A stretch of 64,000 nt of DNA from Novosphingobium sp. B1 (GCF_900176395.1 NZ_FWXL01000005.1:248001-312000); one strand, 5' to 3'. Positions 31,617 to 41,650 are shown, counted from the stretch's first letter. A program made the numbers and translations. The notes: generated by a model not told the origin, from the letters alone.

Positions 31617-33296
31617 TCAGATGACGCCTTCGCGGAGCATCTTCACTGCTGCATCGCAGGCCCGCGCCGTCAGCGCCATGTAGGTCAGCGACGGGTTCTG
31701 GCAGGCTGACGATGCCATCTGCGCGCCATCGGTGACGAACAGGTTGGGAATATCGTGCGCCTGGCTCCACTTGTTGAGCACCGAAGACTTCGGATCGTTG
31801 CCCATGCGCGCGCCGCCCATCTCGTGAATCGCGGTGCCGCCAGCGCCCGGCTGGTCGAGGCCCATGATCACCGTGCCGCCCGCCGCCGTCATCATTTCGG
31901 CAGCATCGGCCTTGGCCTGTGCGAGCGCGGCCTGCTCTTCCTTGCCGAAGGCGAAATCGACGTGAAGCTGCGGGATCCCGAAACGGTCGGTCTTCGTCCG
32001 GTCGAGCGTCAGGCGGTTGCTGTCACGCGGGACGCAATCGGCAAAGGCGACCAGAACGAAGCGCCACATGCCGGGCTGGTGCAGCCTGTCCTTGAGCTCT
32101 GCGCCGATCCCGGCCTCGCGCTTGCCCGCGCCCCAGTTGCTCTGCAGCGCACCACCCTGAAATGAATAGCCGCGGGTGTGGCCGGAGCCGTCCATCGCAT
32201 CCATGTTGCGATAGCGCGCGATGATAGCGCCGGTGGGCCGGTTGCCGAAGGTGGTACGATCGTTGAACTGCGGGAACAGCGCGATGGTGGACAGCGTGTT
32301 GGCGTGATCCATGATCTGGGTGCCGAGCACGCCGCTCGAATTGGCAAGGCCGGTCGGCATCGCCTCGCTGCGCGATTTGAGCAGGAGATGGACCGAGTTG
32401 AAGGCTCCTGCATTGAGGAACACCAGCCGCGCCGTAGCAGCCGCCTGCGTTCCGTCCTTCGTGTTGACATAACGCACGCCCGTGACGCGTTTCGTCTTCG
32501 GATCGTAGTCGACACCTTCGACGATGGCGTCGGTCACCACGGTCAGGTTGCCGGTCGCCCTGGCGGCGGGAAGCGTGCTCGATTGGGTTGAGAAGTAGGC
32601 TCCGAACGAGCAGCCGCGGGCGCAGATCGAGCGGTTCTGGCATTCCGAGCGGCCCTCTTCGGGCTTGGCCACGGTCATGTTGGCGGTACGCCCGATGGTG
32701 AGGCAGCGGCCGTACTTGTCGGCCACGACCTTGCGCACATGCTCTTCGACGACGTTCAGCTTCATGCCGGGCTGGAACTTGCCGTCGGGCAGCTGGGCCA
32801 GGCCTTCGGGACTGCCCGAAACGCCGATGAACTCCTCGACCTTGTCGTACCACGGGGCGATATCGGCATAGCGGATCGGCCAGTCGGTGCCGTGGCCGTC
32901 GCGCTTGTTCGCGCCGAAATCATAGTCCGACCAGCGATAGGACTGGCGCCCCCAGGTCAGCGAGCGGCCGCCCAGCTGATAGGAGCGGAACCACGTGAAA
33001 TCGGTATCCGGGCCGGTCGAGTACGGGTTTTCCTTGTCGTTGACGAAGTGCCCCTGGGTGAACTCGTTGAAGTGCCTGTTCTTCATCTGGACCTGATATT
33101 CGCGCACGTAGTGTGCGGTATCGCCAAGCCCGCGGAACGGCATTTCCCACGGCGCCTTGTTCTCGGTCTCGTATTCGCCGTGGACGATCTCGCGCCCGCG
33201 CTCGATCATCAGGACCTTGAGGCCCGCCTGCGTCAGTTCCTTGGCCGCCCAGCCGCCGGTGATCCCGGAGCCGACCACGATTGCGTCGAATTGCAT
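31617..33296 (-). CDS. GMC-family oxidoreductase (large FAD subunit)
   Basis: A 559-residue flavoprotein of the glucose-methanol-choline family, in the branch paired with gluconate 2-dehydrogenase subunit 3 proteins. The FAD motif VVGSGITGGWAAKEL and ERGRE are at the N-terminus, GGRSLTWGRQSYRW is the family signature, and the C-terminal ACQNPSLTYMALTARA holds the conserved active-site Asn. Such enzymes oxidise sugar or sugar-acid alcohol groups at the periplasmic face. It follows its probable small subunit by 19 bases. Confidence 0.88.
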   Translation of the reverse strand: MQFDAIVVGSGITGGWAAKELTQAGLKVLMIERGREIVHGEYETENKAPWEMPFRGLGDTAHYVREYQVQMKNRHFNEFTQGHFVNDKENPYSTGPDTDFTWFRSYQLGGRSLTWGRQSYRWSDYDFGANKRDGHGTDWPIRYADIAPWYDKVEEFIGVSGSPEGLAQLPDGKFQPGMKLNVVEEHVRKVVADKYGRCLTIGRTANMTVAKPEEGRSECQNRSICARGCSFGAYFSTQSSTLPAARATGNLTVVTDAIVEGVDYDPKTKRVTGVRYVNTKDGTQAAATARLVFLNAGAFNSVHLLLKSRSEAMPTGLANSSGVLGTQIMDHANTLSTIALFPQFNDRTTFGNRPTGAIIARYRNMDAMDGSGHTRGYSFQGGALQSNWGAGKREAGIGAELKDRLHQPGMWRFVLVAFADCVPRDSNRLTLDRTKTDRFGIPQLHVDFAFGKEEQAALAQAKADAAEMMTAAGGTVIMGLDQPGAGGTAIHEMGGARMGNDPKSSVLNKWSQAHDIPNLFVTDGAQMASSACQNPSLTYMALTARACDAAVKMLREGVI

Positions 33297-33315
33297 GTCA
33301 GTCAGTCCCTGTGTC

Positions 33316-33942
33316 TCAGCCGAAATCGACGGCGGTCCAGTCGTTGGAAATGGCGCGGAAATCGGGGGTCAGCGGCAGGTCGGGATCGAAGCGCCCCGGC
33401 ACCGGCTCGTAGCGAAGCTCCTGGCTGCCGCCGACTTCGCTGGTGTAATATCCGGTGAGGATCAGGCCCTTGATCGCCTTCCACGGACTTTCGCTCTCGC
33501 GGCTGGCAAATGCCTCGGCATCGAGCGCCTTGAGGGCGGCGAGGCGCTGCCCCGCAGGAGCCTTGAGGAAATCGCCGCCGGCGCGGGTATCGAGTTCCTT
33601 CTCGAGCCACGCGACATGGCGGATCGAGCCATCGTTGCGGGCAAAGCGGGCATAGGCGGCGGCGTCCTTGAGCAGCGAACGCGACCCATCGAGCCCGTGG
33701 GCAAGTGCAAGGATGGCGAAGTCGCCCGCGCCGACGTCACCCCCCCCGGGCGTTGCCGAACGCGGGATCACGAGCTGGCTTACGTCCTTCATCACGAAGC
33801 GCTGCCGGTCGGTCGGCGCGTCTTCCGATTCAAGGCTGGTCAGGCTGACAGCTGCGGCAGGCACGCCCAACGCAAGCGCGACGAGCGCGGTTGCACTGAG
33901 GAATTCGCGGCGATTCCAGCCGCGCTGAGGACTTTGCTGCAT
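33316..33942 (-). CDS. Gluconate 2-dehydrogenase subunit 3 family protein
   Basis: A 208-residue partner protein of the downstream GMC oxidoreductase. The N-terminus is a Tat signal, NRREFLSATALVALALGVP then AAA, so the folded complex is probably exported carrying its FAD. The remaining helical domain (FVMKDVSQLVIPRSATPGGGDVG, GYYTSEVGGSQELRYEPVPG) is characteristic of the family. The frame extends to 33987, but ATG 33942 lies just before the Tat motif with GGGAG upstream. Confidence 0.85.
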   Translation of the reverse strand: MQQSPQRGWNRREFLSATALVALALGVPAAAVSLTSLESEDAPTDRQRFVMKDVSQLVIPRSATPGGGDVGAGDFAILALAHGLDGSRSLLKDAAAYARFARNDGSIRHVAWLEKELDTRAGGDFLKAPAGQRLAALKALDAEAFASRESESPWKAIKGLILTGYYTSEVGGSQELRYEPVPGRFDPDLPLTPDFRAISNDWTAVDFG

Positions 33943-34067
33943 CGAAAACCCGCTCTCCCTGCGTGCGATTGCTTCGCGCGCACTCAATATAGAATAAATA
34001 CTCTAATTTGAAAGCCGGGCGCAAGAGGCTTCAGGCTGGCACGACTTTTTATTGAGCAGTGTTTAAT

Positions 34068-34373
34068 CTAGCGCTTTTCGCAGATTTCGCAAAGGGCGTG
34101 AATGATCGCCCGGACGACCTCGTCCTTGAGGCTGTAGAAGCGCACTTGTGCCGCGACCCGGCTGTCGACCACTCCCTCGTCGCGCAGACGGGCGAGATGT
34201 TGCGAGACAGCCGATTGCGAGAGGCCGGTCAGCTCGATCAGTTCCGTCACCGAAACCTCGCCTTCGTCCATGCGGCAAAGCATGAGCAGACGTTCGGGAT
34301 GGCTCAACGAGCGCATCCGGCCCGCCATTGCGGCGGCGTTCGACTTGAGGTCGGCAAGGCTGGCAGGCTTCAT
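34068..34373 (-). CDS. bigR: ArsR/SmtB-family repressor, BigR/SqrR-like persulfide sensor
   Basis: A 101-residue winged-helix repressor. SVTELIELTGLSQSAVSQHLARL (about 41-63) is the recognition helix-turn-helix. Cys33 (LLMLCRMDEGE) and Cys95 or Cys98 (ALCEICEKR) sit where BigR and SqrR have the two thiols that form a tetrasulfide link when exposed to persulfides, and the metal-site residues of SmtB are not obvious. It is divergent from an ETHE1-like dioxygenase and a TSUP permease, the standard BigR operon partners. The symbol is by analogy. Confidence 0.8.
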   Translation of the reverse strand: MKPASLADLKSNAAAMAGRMRSLSHPERLLMLCRMDEGEVSVTELIELTGLSQSAVSQHLARLRDEGVVDSRVAAQVRFYSLKDEVVRAIIHALCEICEKR

Positions 34374-34441
34374 GGTGCGAACGAGATAGCGCCGAAAGCG
34401 CGACGCACAAGACCGGCGCGCCGTTTAGATCGCTATTGCCT

Positions 34442-34461
34442 TATATTAGATTTACATTATA
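34442..34461. promoter_or_regulatory. Candidate operator of the BigR-like repressor
   Basis: An AT-rich imperfect palindrome, TATATTAGATTTACATTATA, in the gap between the repressor and the persulfide dioxygenase, 23 bases before the dioxygenase start. It stands out in GC-rich surroundings and could also contain the -10 region of the dioxygenase promoter. Confidence 0.45.
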
Positions 34462-34484
34462 CGATTGGGCGAAGGAGTTTTCCA

Positions 34485-35408
34485 ATGTCCGATCAGCCGC
34501 TTGCCTTCGCTCACGCCACGGTCCTCGCCGCGCGAACCTCAGGCGCAGTCCCCGTCGTCGCGACGTACTTCGATGAGGCGACCTTCACTGCCACCCATGT
34601 CGTCCATGATCCCCGCACCTTGCGTGCCGCGATCATCGACCCGGTCCTGGACTTCGACCAGCCCTCGGGCCGGACCAGTCATGCCTCGGCGGACCAGGTC
34701 ATTGCCCATGTGGAAGCCCACGGCCTCACGGTCGACTGGCTGCTCGAAACCCACGCCCATGCCGACCATCTGTCTGCCGCCCCTTATCTCAAGGAAAGGC
34801 TCGGCGGGCAGATCGTCATCGGCGCGGAAATTCGCACCGTGCAGAGCGTGTTCGGCACGGTGTTCAACGAAGGCTTGGCCTTTGCCCGCGACGGCAGCCA
34901 GTTCGATCTGCTGATGGAAGACGGCCACGCCTTCAAGCTTGGCGAGATCGAGGCCATCGCCCTGCACGTGCCCGGCCATACGCCGGCGTGCCTCGCCTTC
35001 GTGATCGGCGATGCAGTGTTCGTCGGCGATACGCTGTTCATGCCCGACTATGGCACGGCGCGCGCCGATTTTCCCGGAGGCGATGCTCGGACCTTGTACC
35101 GCTCGATCCGCCGGCTGATGGCTTTGCCGGACGAGACGCGCGTGTTCCTGTGCCATGACTACAAGGCCACCGGGCGAGACCAGTTCGTCTGGGAAACGAC
35201 CATCGGCGCCGAACGCACGGCCAATGTCCACGTCCACGAAGGCATTGGCGAGGACGAATTTGTCGCAATGCGCGAGGCGCGCGACGCGACGCTCGGCATG
35301 CCCAGGCTGATCCTGCCCTCGATCCAGGTGAACATGCGCGCAGGGCACCTGCCCGAACCGGACAGCAATGGCGTGCGTTACCTGCGCCTGCCGGTGAATC
35401 TCCTGTGA
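34485..35408 (+). CDS. blh: Metallo-beta-lactamase-fold persulfide dioxygenase (ETHE1/Blh-like)
   Basis: A 307-residue protein of the ETHE1 type. The metal motif THAHADHLSA gives His90, His92, Asp94 and His95, with later ligands in HVPGHTPACL and FVGDTLF. The C-terminal IQVNMRAGHLPEP and RYLRLPVN are ETHE1/Blh features. Such enzymes use a single Fe(II) to oxidise glutathione persulfide to sulfite. ATG 34485 has AAGGAG upstream. It is transcribed with the TSUP permease, which could export the sulfite formed. Confidence 0.88.
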   Translation: MSDQPLAFAHATVLAARTSGAVPVVATYFDEATFTATHVVHDPRTLRAAIIDPVLDFDQPSGRTSHASADQVIAHVEAHGLTVDWLLETHAHADHLSAAPYLKERLGGQIVIGAEIRTVQSVFGTVFNEGLAFARDGSQFDLLMEDGHAFKLGEIEAIALHVPGHTPACLAFVIGDAVFVGDTLFMPDYGTARADFPGGDARTLYRSIRRLMALPDETRVFLCHDYKATGRDQFVWETTIGAERTANVHVHEGIGEDEFVAMREARDATLGMPRLILPSIQVNMRAGHLPEPDSNGVRYLRLPVNLL

Positions 35409-36190
35409 TCTGGGATCTGCAACATCAGCTGGCGAGCCTGTCGGGCATTGTTGTCGGGTTCGTCCTCGGGTTGGTGGGCGGGGGCGGATCGATCCTTGCC
35501 GTGCCGCTGATGGTCTATGTCGTCGGTGTGGCGAGCCCTCACCTTGCGATTGGCACGAGCGCGCTGGCGGTGGCGGCAAACGCGCTGGCGGGTCTTGCGA
35601 ACCATGCCCGCGCGCGTAACGTCAACTGGCGCTGCGGCGGCATTTTCGCGGGCGCGGGCGTGCTCGGCGCGCTGGGCGGTTCGACCATCGGCAAGGCGGT
35701 GGACGGACAGAGCCTGCTTGCGCTGTTTGCGCTGCTGATGCTCGTTGTCGCCTTCCTCATGTGGCGAGGCCGCGCGGCAGAGGGCATCGAAGGGGTGGTC
35801 TGCAACCGCGACAACCTGCCGCGCGTCCTGACCTTCGGCGCCGGAACGGGGCTGCTTTCCGGGTTCTTCGGCATCGGCGGCGGGTTCCTGATCGTGCCCG
35901 CGCTGATCGCCAGCACGGCAATGCCCATCGGCCGTGCCATCGGCACCTCGCTGGTGGCGGTGAGCGCATTCGGCCTTGCCACATCACTGAATTACGCAGC
36001 CTCAGGCATGCTCGACTGGCCGATTGCGATCGCCTTCGTCGCAGGCGGCGTGATCGGCACGGTGCTGGGCACCAAGGCATCGGCACGGCTGGCAGCGAGC
36101 AAAGGGATGCTGAATGCCCTGTTTGCCGGGCTTATCGTGATCGTGGCGCTGTACATGCTGGCGCGGAGCCTGCCGTCGCTGTCCGGCTAG
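35405..36190 (+). CDS. TauE/SafE (TSUP) permease, probable sulfite exporter
   Basis: A 261-residue membrane protein with about eight hydrophobic segments and the two TSUP glycine-rich repeats (GFVLGLVGGGGSILAVP and TGLLSGFFGIGGGFLIVPALI). It starts with GTG and overlaps the persulfide dioxygenase stop by four bases. Placement in a BigR-type operon makes export of sulfite or related sulfur anions the likely task. Confidence 0.88.
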   Translation: MIWDLQHQLASLSGIVVGFVLGLVGGGGSILAVPLMVYVVGVASPHLAIGTSALAVAANALAGLANHARARNVNWRCGGIFAGAGVLGALGGSTIGKAVDGQSLLALFALLMLVVAFLMWRGRAAEGIEGVVCNRDNLPRVLTFGAGTGLLSGFFGIGGGFLIVPALIASTAMPIGRAIGTSLVAVSAFGLATSLNYAASGMLDWPIAIAFVAGGVIGTVLGTKASARLAASKGMLNALFAGLIVIVALYMLARSLPSLSG

Positions 36191-36465
36191 GCCTCGTTGC
36201 CAGGCGCTGGCGTCTCGACCAGTTCCGCGATCTCGAACGCGAAGCTCTTCCAGCCGCGCATGCGTGCAGCTTCGGCCGCCGGGGCCTTTTTCTTGCGGGC
36301 TTCGGCAAGAGAGCGGGCATGGCCCCAGAACACTTCGGTCTTGCCGTTCTCGAGTTCGGCCACGATGCGCCAGTAGTGGGTGAAGCTGTCCGCAGTCGGC
36401 CCGATGGTCTTGACGTAGCCATCGGGCATCGTCGCAGTGAGATACCGGCGCTTGCGCTTGCTCAT
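36187..36465 (-). CDS. Small conserved-type hypothetical protein
   Basis: A 92-residue protein with a basic start (MSKRKRRYLTATMPDGYVKTIG) and a compact alpha-beta pattern (HYWRIVAELENGKTEVFWGHARS). I do not recognise the family. ATG 36465 is chosen; the frame extends to 36573 but only through a stretch of low-complexity translation towards the tRNA. It overlaps the end of the TSUP gene by four bases, tail to tail. Confidence 0.6.
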   Translation of the reverse strand: MSKRKRRYLTATMPDGYVKTIGPTADSFTHYWRIVAELENGKTEVFWGHARSLAEARKKKAPAAEAARMRGWKSFAFEIAELVETPAPGNEA

Positions 36466-36580
36466 GACCCGGAGTCTTGCCGCCATGCGGACGCCAGGGC
36501 AACCGCCTGCAGCCGATTTTCCGCCTTCGGACGTTTCCGCTTGCGCGCAAGGCGGGGAGAAACTAGGGGCCACGACGTGT

Positions 36581-36657
<77 letters not shown>

Positions 36658-36716
36658 CCTTCTTCCCAAGATTGCCCGTCTCGATACATGCACGCTGCCA
36701 AGAGATGGTTGCGGCA

Positions 36717-37481
36717 CTATCTGAAGGCGAGCCAGCCGGCGAGGAACAGGCCGCTGGCAATGACTATCGGGCGGATCTGGCTGGCCCGCAAACGGCCGAA
36801 CAGTCGTGCCCCGGCCATGCTGCCAAGAACGCCACCAACGGCCAGCGGTATCGCCAGATGCCATTGCGTGCTCCCCGAACCGACGAACACCACGACCGCG
36901 CCGGCATTTACGGCGGCCACGACGATGTTCTTGACCGCTCCCCCCTCGGCCCCCGCCAATCCTGACGCGGCGAGCAGGGCCAGGACCAGAAAGCTGTTCC
37001 CGCCTCCGAAATAGCCCCCGTAAATGCCAAGAATCGTGATGACCGGCCAGAACAGCCGGCGTGCAAGCGGCTTGCTGCCTCGGATGCTCTGGGTTGACCG
37101 GCCCGCCCAAGCGTAGATCGTAGTTGCGGCCAGCACGAGCCAGACCACGATGCCGCGAAAGCCGGCGCTATCGGTCGCCAGCAGGAGCAGCGCGCCGCAG
37201 GCACCCGCGATCGTTGCGACAGCGATTGCCAGCGCGACACTGCCGCCGAGATGCGCGGCAAGCCTTGGTCTGTGGCGCACACCCTTCCAGGCCATGGCAC
37301 CCGCCACGATTTGGCCGGGGCTCAGCGCGACGGTCGAGGTGAGATTGGCGATCCTGGGGTCGATGCCCAGAGCCATCATCCCGGCAAGGGTCAGGATCCG
37401 GCCGCCGCCGGCGATGGCATTCACCGCGCCGGCAACGGCTCCGGCCAATGCCAGCATGATCAGGTCACCGGCGGTTTCCAA
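36717..37481 (-). CDS. TauE/SafE (TSUP) family permease
   Basis: A 254-residue membrane protein of the TSUP family, with about eight hydrophobic segments, the N-terminal repeat AVNAIAGGGRILTLAGMM and the second repeat GIYGGYFGGGNSFLVLAL. It starts with TTG 37481, eight bases after GGGAG. It stands alone next to tRNA-Pro and is not linked to sulfur genes, so its substrate (sulfite, sulfonate or another anion) is unknown. Confidence 0.8.
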   Translation of the reverse strand: METAGDLIMLALAGAVAGAVNAIAGGGRILTLAGMMALGIDPRIANLTSTVALSPGQIVAGAMAWKGVRHRPRLAAHLGGSVALAIAVATIAGACGALLLLATDSAGFRGIVVWLVLAATTIYAWAGRSTQSIRGSKPLARRLFWPVITILGIYGGYFGGGNSFLVLALLAASGLAGAEGGAVKNIVVAAVNAGAVVVFVGSGSTQWHLAIPLAVGGVLGSMAGARLFGRLRASQIRPIVIASGLFLAGWLAFR

Positions 37482-37562
37482 GCAAGCGTCTCCCTATCGG
37501 ATGCGACCCGAGGGCACGGTACAGACAAGGTGCCATCCTTCCCTGCAGACATCACCAGCCTG

Positions 37563-37600
37563 AAAAAAGGCCGGCAACCTTTCGTGATCGGCTGCCGGCC
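37563..37600 (-). terminator. Rho-independent terminator of the TonB receptor gene
   Basis: On the minus strand an eight-pair stem, GGCCGGCA and TGCCGGCC, with a 16-base loop is followed by six T residues (the A-run at 37563-37568 on the plus strand). It lies 13 bases after the receptor stop codon and is a clear intrinsic terminator. Confidence 0.85.
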
Positions 37601-37613
37601 CAGTCAGGGTGGA

Positions 37614-40192
37614 TCAGAAGTTCAGATTTGCAGAGAGGTAGTAGTAGGCCCCGTTGAAGCCGAATTGTCCGGCGTTGCGGGTGTATGGGGTCTGCCCGTT
37701 GGAGTAGGAGGCCGCCTCGCCGGTAAAGCCATCGCGCTTGGCGTTCCACTTGTCGGGATAGGTGTCGAAGATATTGTTGCCACCGGCGGTCAGCGAGAAG
37801 CTTTCGGAGAAGCGGTAGGTCAGGTTGAGATCGACGAGGGTCTTGCCGCCGAAGGTCTGGACGCAGCGGTTGTTGGCATCGCAAGACACGTTCGAGTCCG
37901 CCTTGTTCAAGCCGGTGCTGAACGCCTTGACCGAGCCGAAATAGCTGGCGCGGGCGCCGAGCGTGAAATTGCCGACGTCGAGATTGGACGAGAACAGGAC
38001 CTTGGTCCGCGGCAGGCCACCTCGATCAGTTCGATGGCGGTAAGGCCGATGAGCGGCGCGGCCTGGTTGGCAGCCGAAGCGCCCGCGATGAGCGCTGCCG
38101 GCGTTTCGCGCTGGCGCAGCACCATGGTCGTGGCGTGGGTGCCGGCAATCGTCACGCTCAGCTTGTTGCTGCCGGCCAGCGGGATGCGATATGTCGCGAC
38201 CACGTCGATGCCGCGCGTGCGCGTATCGATCTGGTTGGTGAAGAAGCGGATTTCGCGCACGCCGGGGAAGAGCCGGGCGACGGCAGGATAGTTGGCGGTG
38301 AGGATGCCATCGGTGATGGCAATGCGATCCTTGATGTTGATCTGGAAGGCATCGACAGTCACGGTCAGGCGCGCGAAATCGCCGGTGATGCCGGCGGCAA
38401 AGCTGTCGGAAATCTCGGCCTTGGGATCGGCGATGCCCAATTGCGCAAGGCGGGGATTGTCGCTCGAGATCTGCTGGGTCTGCAGGATCAGGCCGTTTTG
38501 CACGGTCGAGGTGTTTACGCGGTTGCCGATCTGCGCGAGCGAAGGCGCACGGAACCCGCGGTTGTAGGAGCCGCGAATGCCGAGATTGTCGCTGATCTTG
38601 AAGCGGCCGGCGAACTTGCCCGACAGGTTGCCGCCGAAATCGCTGTAGTCTTCGTAGCGCAGCGCCGCCGCGATGAGCAGGCGCGAGGTGATGTCCGCCT
38701 CGACATCGACAAAGGCGCCGATGTTGCGGCGGCTGAGGTCGTTCTCGTCCTGCGAGGCATAACCGGGGCGGCCGTTCGTGCCCGGCGTCTTGCCCGAAAC
38801 CGCCAGCGGGCCGACGACATAGGACGCAGGGTCGCCGCGCTTGACCTTGAAGTTGTCACGCCGCCATTGCACGCCCATCGCAACGTTGAGCGAATTCATG
38901 CCCATCACTGCGCCCAAGTCCTTCGAGCCGGTGAACTCGACGACCTGCTGGTTGAATTCGGAGCGACCGATGTAGAAGCTGATCGGGCTAGCAGATCCGA
39001 GCGAGGCATTGACGGTATCGCGCGCCCACTGATCAAGATGGTTGTGGCCGATGCCATAGCTGAGATCGAGATCCCAGCCGCCGAGCTCACCCTTGACGCC
39101 GCCGTTTACCGATCAGTCGATCGAACGACCGGGCAGGATCGGCACGTAGCCATCGGGATAGATCGTGAGGTTGGAGTTGGCGAAGGTGGCAGGGGCGCGG
39201 AAGAAGCCGAAGGCGCGGATGTCCTTGCGCGAATAGCCGCCGAAGAGATAGCCGGTGACGTTGTCCGACAGCGGCAGTTCGGAATTCACGAAGGCCTGGT
39301 AGGTCTTGTTATGGTTGGCGCCGTAGTTGCCGACGACGAAGGGGCCTTGCGGATAGACGCCCCGATCTGCGCGCGGATTGGCCGTGGTGTAAGGAAAGTT
39401 CGCCGTGGGGCCGGTGTAGTTGGCAGGCGTCGCGGGATAGAGCACGCCGTCATAAGGGTCAGACCGGTTGGTGCCCTCGGTGCTGAAATATTCCAGCGTG
39501 TAGTTGATGAAGCCGCCGTCTCCGCCCAGCTTCAGCCCCTGGTTGAGCATGGTGCGGATGGTGAAGCCATCGCCCTCCTTGTTGAGGCCGCTGGTGATGT
39601 TGGCGTTGCCGCCCTCGCTGGCATTGTTGAGCGTAAGGTTGATCACGCCGGCAATCGCGTCGGACCCGTACTGGGCGGCGGCACCGTCGCGCAGCACCTC
39701 GATCCGCTGGATCGCGCCGCTCGGGATCGAATTGAGATCGGACACTACTGTGCCGAGGCCGGGCGAGACGTTTAGGTTCAGCGCGGAGAACTGGTGGCGG
39801 CGCTTGCCATTGACCAACAGGAGCACCTGATCGGGCGACATGCCGCGCAGCGAAGCGGGATCGGCAAAGTTGGTCGCGCCGTTGACGCCGAACTTGGTCG
39901 AGTTGAACGAGGGCGAAGTGAATTGCACCTGCTGGCCAAGATCGACCTGGCCGGTGGCACGCAGTTCAGAGCCGGAGACGACATCGACCGCGACCGGCCG
40001 TTCGACGTCGGTCCGGGCCTTGCCACGCGAGCCGATCACGGTGATCGCGGCGGCTTCGCCCGACGTGGCCGAGGCATCTTCGGCCTGTTGCGACGCGGAT
40101 GCCGTGTCCTGCGCGTGGACCGTTGCCGGAACCAGCAGCGCCAGAAGCGAGACCCCGATAAGTGATGGTGCGAACTTTGTTCTGCTTGCCAT
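37614..40192 (-). pseudogene. TonB-dependent receptor, disrupted by a nonsense codon and a frameshift
   Basis: Three fragments together make one receptor of about 860 residues. The N-terminal part (40192-39113) has a signal peptide (SLLALLVPATVHAQD) and a plug domain (ASLRGMSPDQVLLLVNGKRR, QRIEVLRDGAAAQYGSDAIAG). A single in-frame TGA at 39113-39115 stops it, and the same frame continues with good barrel sequence (GGVKGELGGWDLDLSYGIG). Near 38012-38024 the frame shifts; GLPRTKVLFSSNLDVG resumes in another frame and runs to the normal C-terminus LSANLNF. Intact relatives import large nutrients or siderophores. It is next to dctA on the same strand. Sequencing error is possible but would need two events. 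Confidence 0.85.
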
Positions 40193-40231
40193 GTCAAACC
40201 CTCCCGTTTTTTTTCAGATCATGCGAAGTCT

Positions 40232-41650
40232 TCAGTCGGCGGGTGCCCCGCTCGCTGTGAAGGTCTGTGCGCCTTGCGCGCTCTTGCCGGCGAGCGCTGC
40301 GCGAAGCTGTTCGCGATCGAGCGCGCCTTCCCATCGCGCCACGACGATCGCGGCGACGGCATTGCCGATGCAGTTGGTCAGCGCGCGGCATTCGCTCATA
40401 AAGCGGTCGACGCCCAGGATTAGAGCCATGCCGGCCACTGGCACCGCAGGCGTGATCGACAGGGTTGCCGCAAGGGTGATGAACCCCGCACCAGTAACGC
40501 CAGCGGCGCCCTTCGAGCTGATCATCGCTACCAGCAACAGCGCGATCTGATCGCCGAGCGAGAGATCCACGCCAGTAGCCTGCGCAATGAACAGCGCGGC
40601 CAGCGTCATGTAGATGTTGGTCCCGTCGAGATTGAACGAATAGCCGGTGGGCACGACGATGCCGACCACCGACTTGGCGCAACCCGCCTGCTCGAGCTTC
40701 TGCATCAGCGCCGGCAGCGCAGCCTCGGACGAGGATGTGCCAAGGACGAGCAGCAGTTCGTCGCGCAGGTACCGCAGCAGGCGGAAGATCGAGAAGCCGG
40801 TGACGCGCGCGATCAGGCCAAGCACGATCACCACGAACAGCGCCGAGGTCAGGTAGAAGGTCGCGACCAGCTTGCCGAGGCCGAGCAGGGCGCCGAGCCC
40901 GTACTTGCCCACGGTGAAGGCCATCGCCCCGAAAGCCCCGATCGGCGCGGCGCGCATGAGGATGGCAACCAGCCGGAAGACCACCTCGCCAAGCTGCTCG
41001 GCGAGACGATGGATCGCAACGCCGGCCTCGCCGCTGAGGCTGAGCGCGATGCCAAATAGGATCGCAACCAGAAGCACCTGAAGGATCGACCCGTCCGTCA
41101 ATGCCGACAGGAAGGTGGTGGGAATGATCGACAGCAGGAACCCGGGGATCGTGGCCTCATGGGCCTTGTCGGCATAACCGTGGACGGCTCCGGCATCGAG
41201 TGTTGCCACATCGATGTTCATGCCCGCCCCCGGCTGCACGACGTTGGCGATGATCAGGCCGACAACCAGCGCGAGCGTGGACACTGCAAGGAAGTAGCCA
41301 AAGGCCTTCCCAGCCACGCGGCCGATGTCTTCCGCATGGCGCATGCCGCCGATGCCGGTAATGATGGTCAGGAAGATCACCGGTGCGATGATCATCTTGA
41401 CCAGCTTGATAAAACCGTCACCCAGCGGCTGCAACGCGCTGCCCGTTTCGGGCCAGACCAGACCGACGGTGATGCCCGCAGCGATGGCCAGCAGCACCTG
41501 CACGTAAAGACTCGCATACCACCGCCTGGGACGGGCCGGGTCTTGGAACGTGGCGCTTGCAGACTGCATGGCTGAGCCGGACTTTCCTCTCGTCGGACCC
41601 GCATCCGCGTGCGGCCCCTTTCTTCGTTTGCGTATGCTCGTCAGTTTCAT
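40232..41650 (-). CDS. dctA: C4-dicarboxylate:cation symporter DctA
   Basis: A 472-residue DAACS transporter importing succinate, fumarate or malate. The signature [17 protein letters not shown], the conserved [15 protein letters not shown] and the [19 protein letters not shown] loop identify the DctA branch. ATG 41650 has GGAG four bases before it; a basic N-terminal extension ([16 protein letters not shown]) is longer than usual, and ATG 41569 would give the typical length. It is divergent from dctB-dctD, the usual regulators of dctA. Confidence 0.9.
   Translation of the reverse strand: MKLTSIRKRRKGPHADAGPTRGKSGSAMQSASATFQDPARPRRWYASLYVQVLLAIAAGITVGLVWPETGSALQPLGDGFIKLVKMIIAPVIFLTIITGIGGMRHAEDIGRVAGKAFGYFLAVSTLALVVGLIIANVVQPGAGMNIDVATLDAGAVHGYADKAHEATIPGFLLSIIPTTFLSALTDGSILQVLLVAILFGIALSLSGEAGVAIHRLAEQLGEVVFRLVAILMRAAPIGAFGAMAFTVGKYGLGALLGLGKLVATFYLTSALFVVIVLGLIARVTGFSIFRLLRYLRDELLLVLGTSSSEAALPALMQKLEQAGCAKSVVGIVVPTGYSFNLDGTNIYMTLAALFIAQATGVDLSLGDQIALLLVAMISSKGAAGVTGAGFITLAATLSITPAVPVAGMALILGVDRFMSECRALTNCIGNAVAAIVVARWEGALDREQLRAALAGKSAQGAQTFTASGAPAD

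Noticed and set aside
29825..31624. 599-residue plus-strand frame
   Set aside because: Antisense to the HD protein and the MFS transporter; rich in Gln, Arg and His with no domain.
38135..39775. 546-residue plus-strand frame across the TonB pseudogene
   Set aside because: Its length is striking because the sense strand is broken, but it has no start signal or motif, and the sense reading is an unmistakable receptor.
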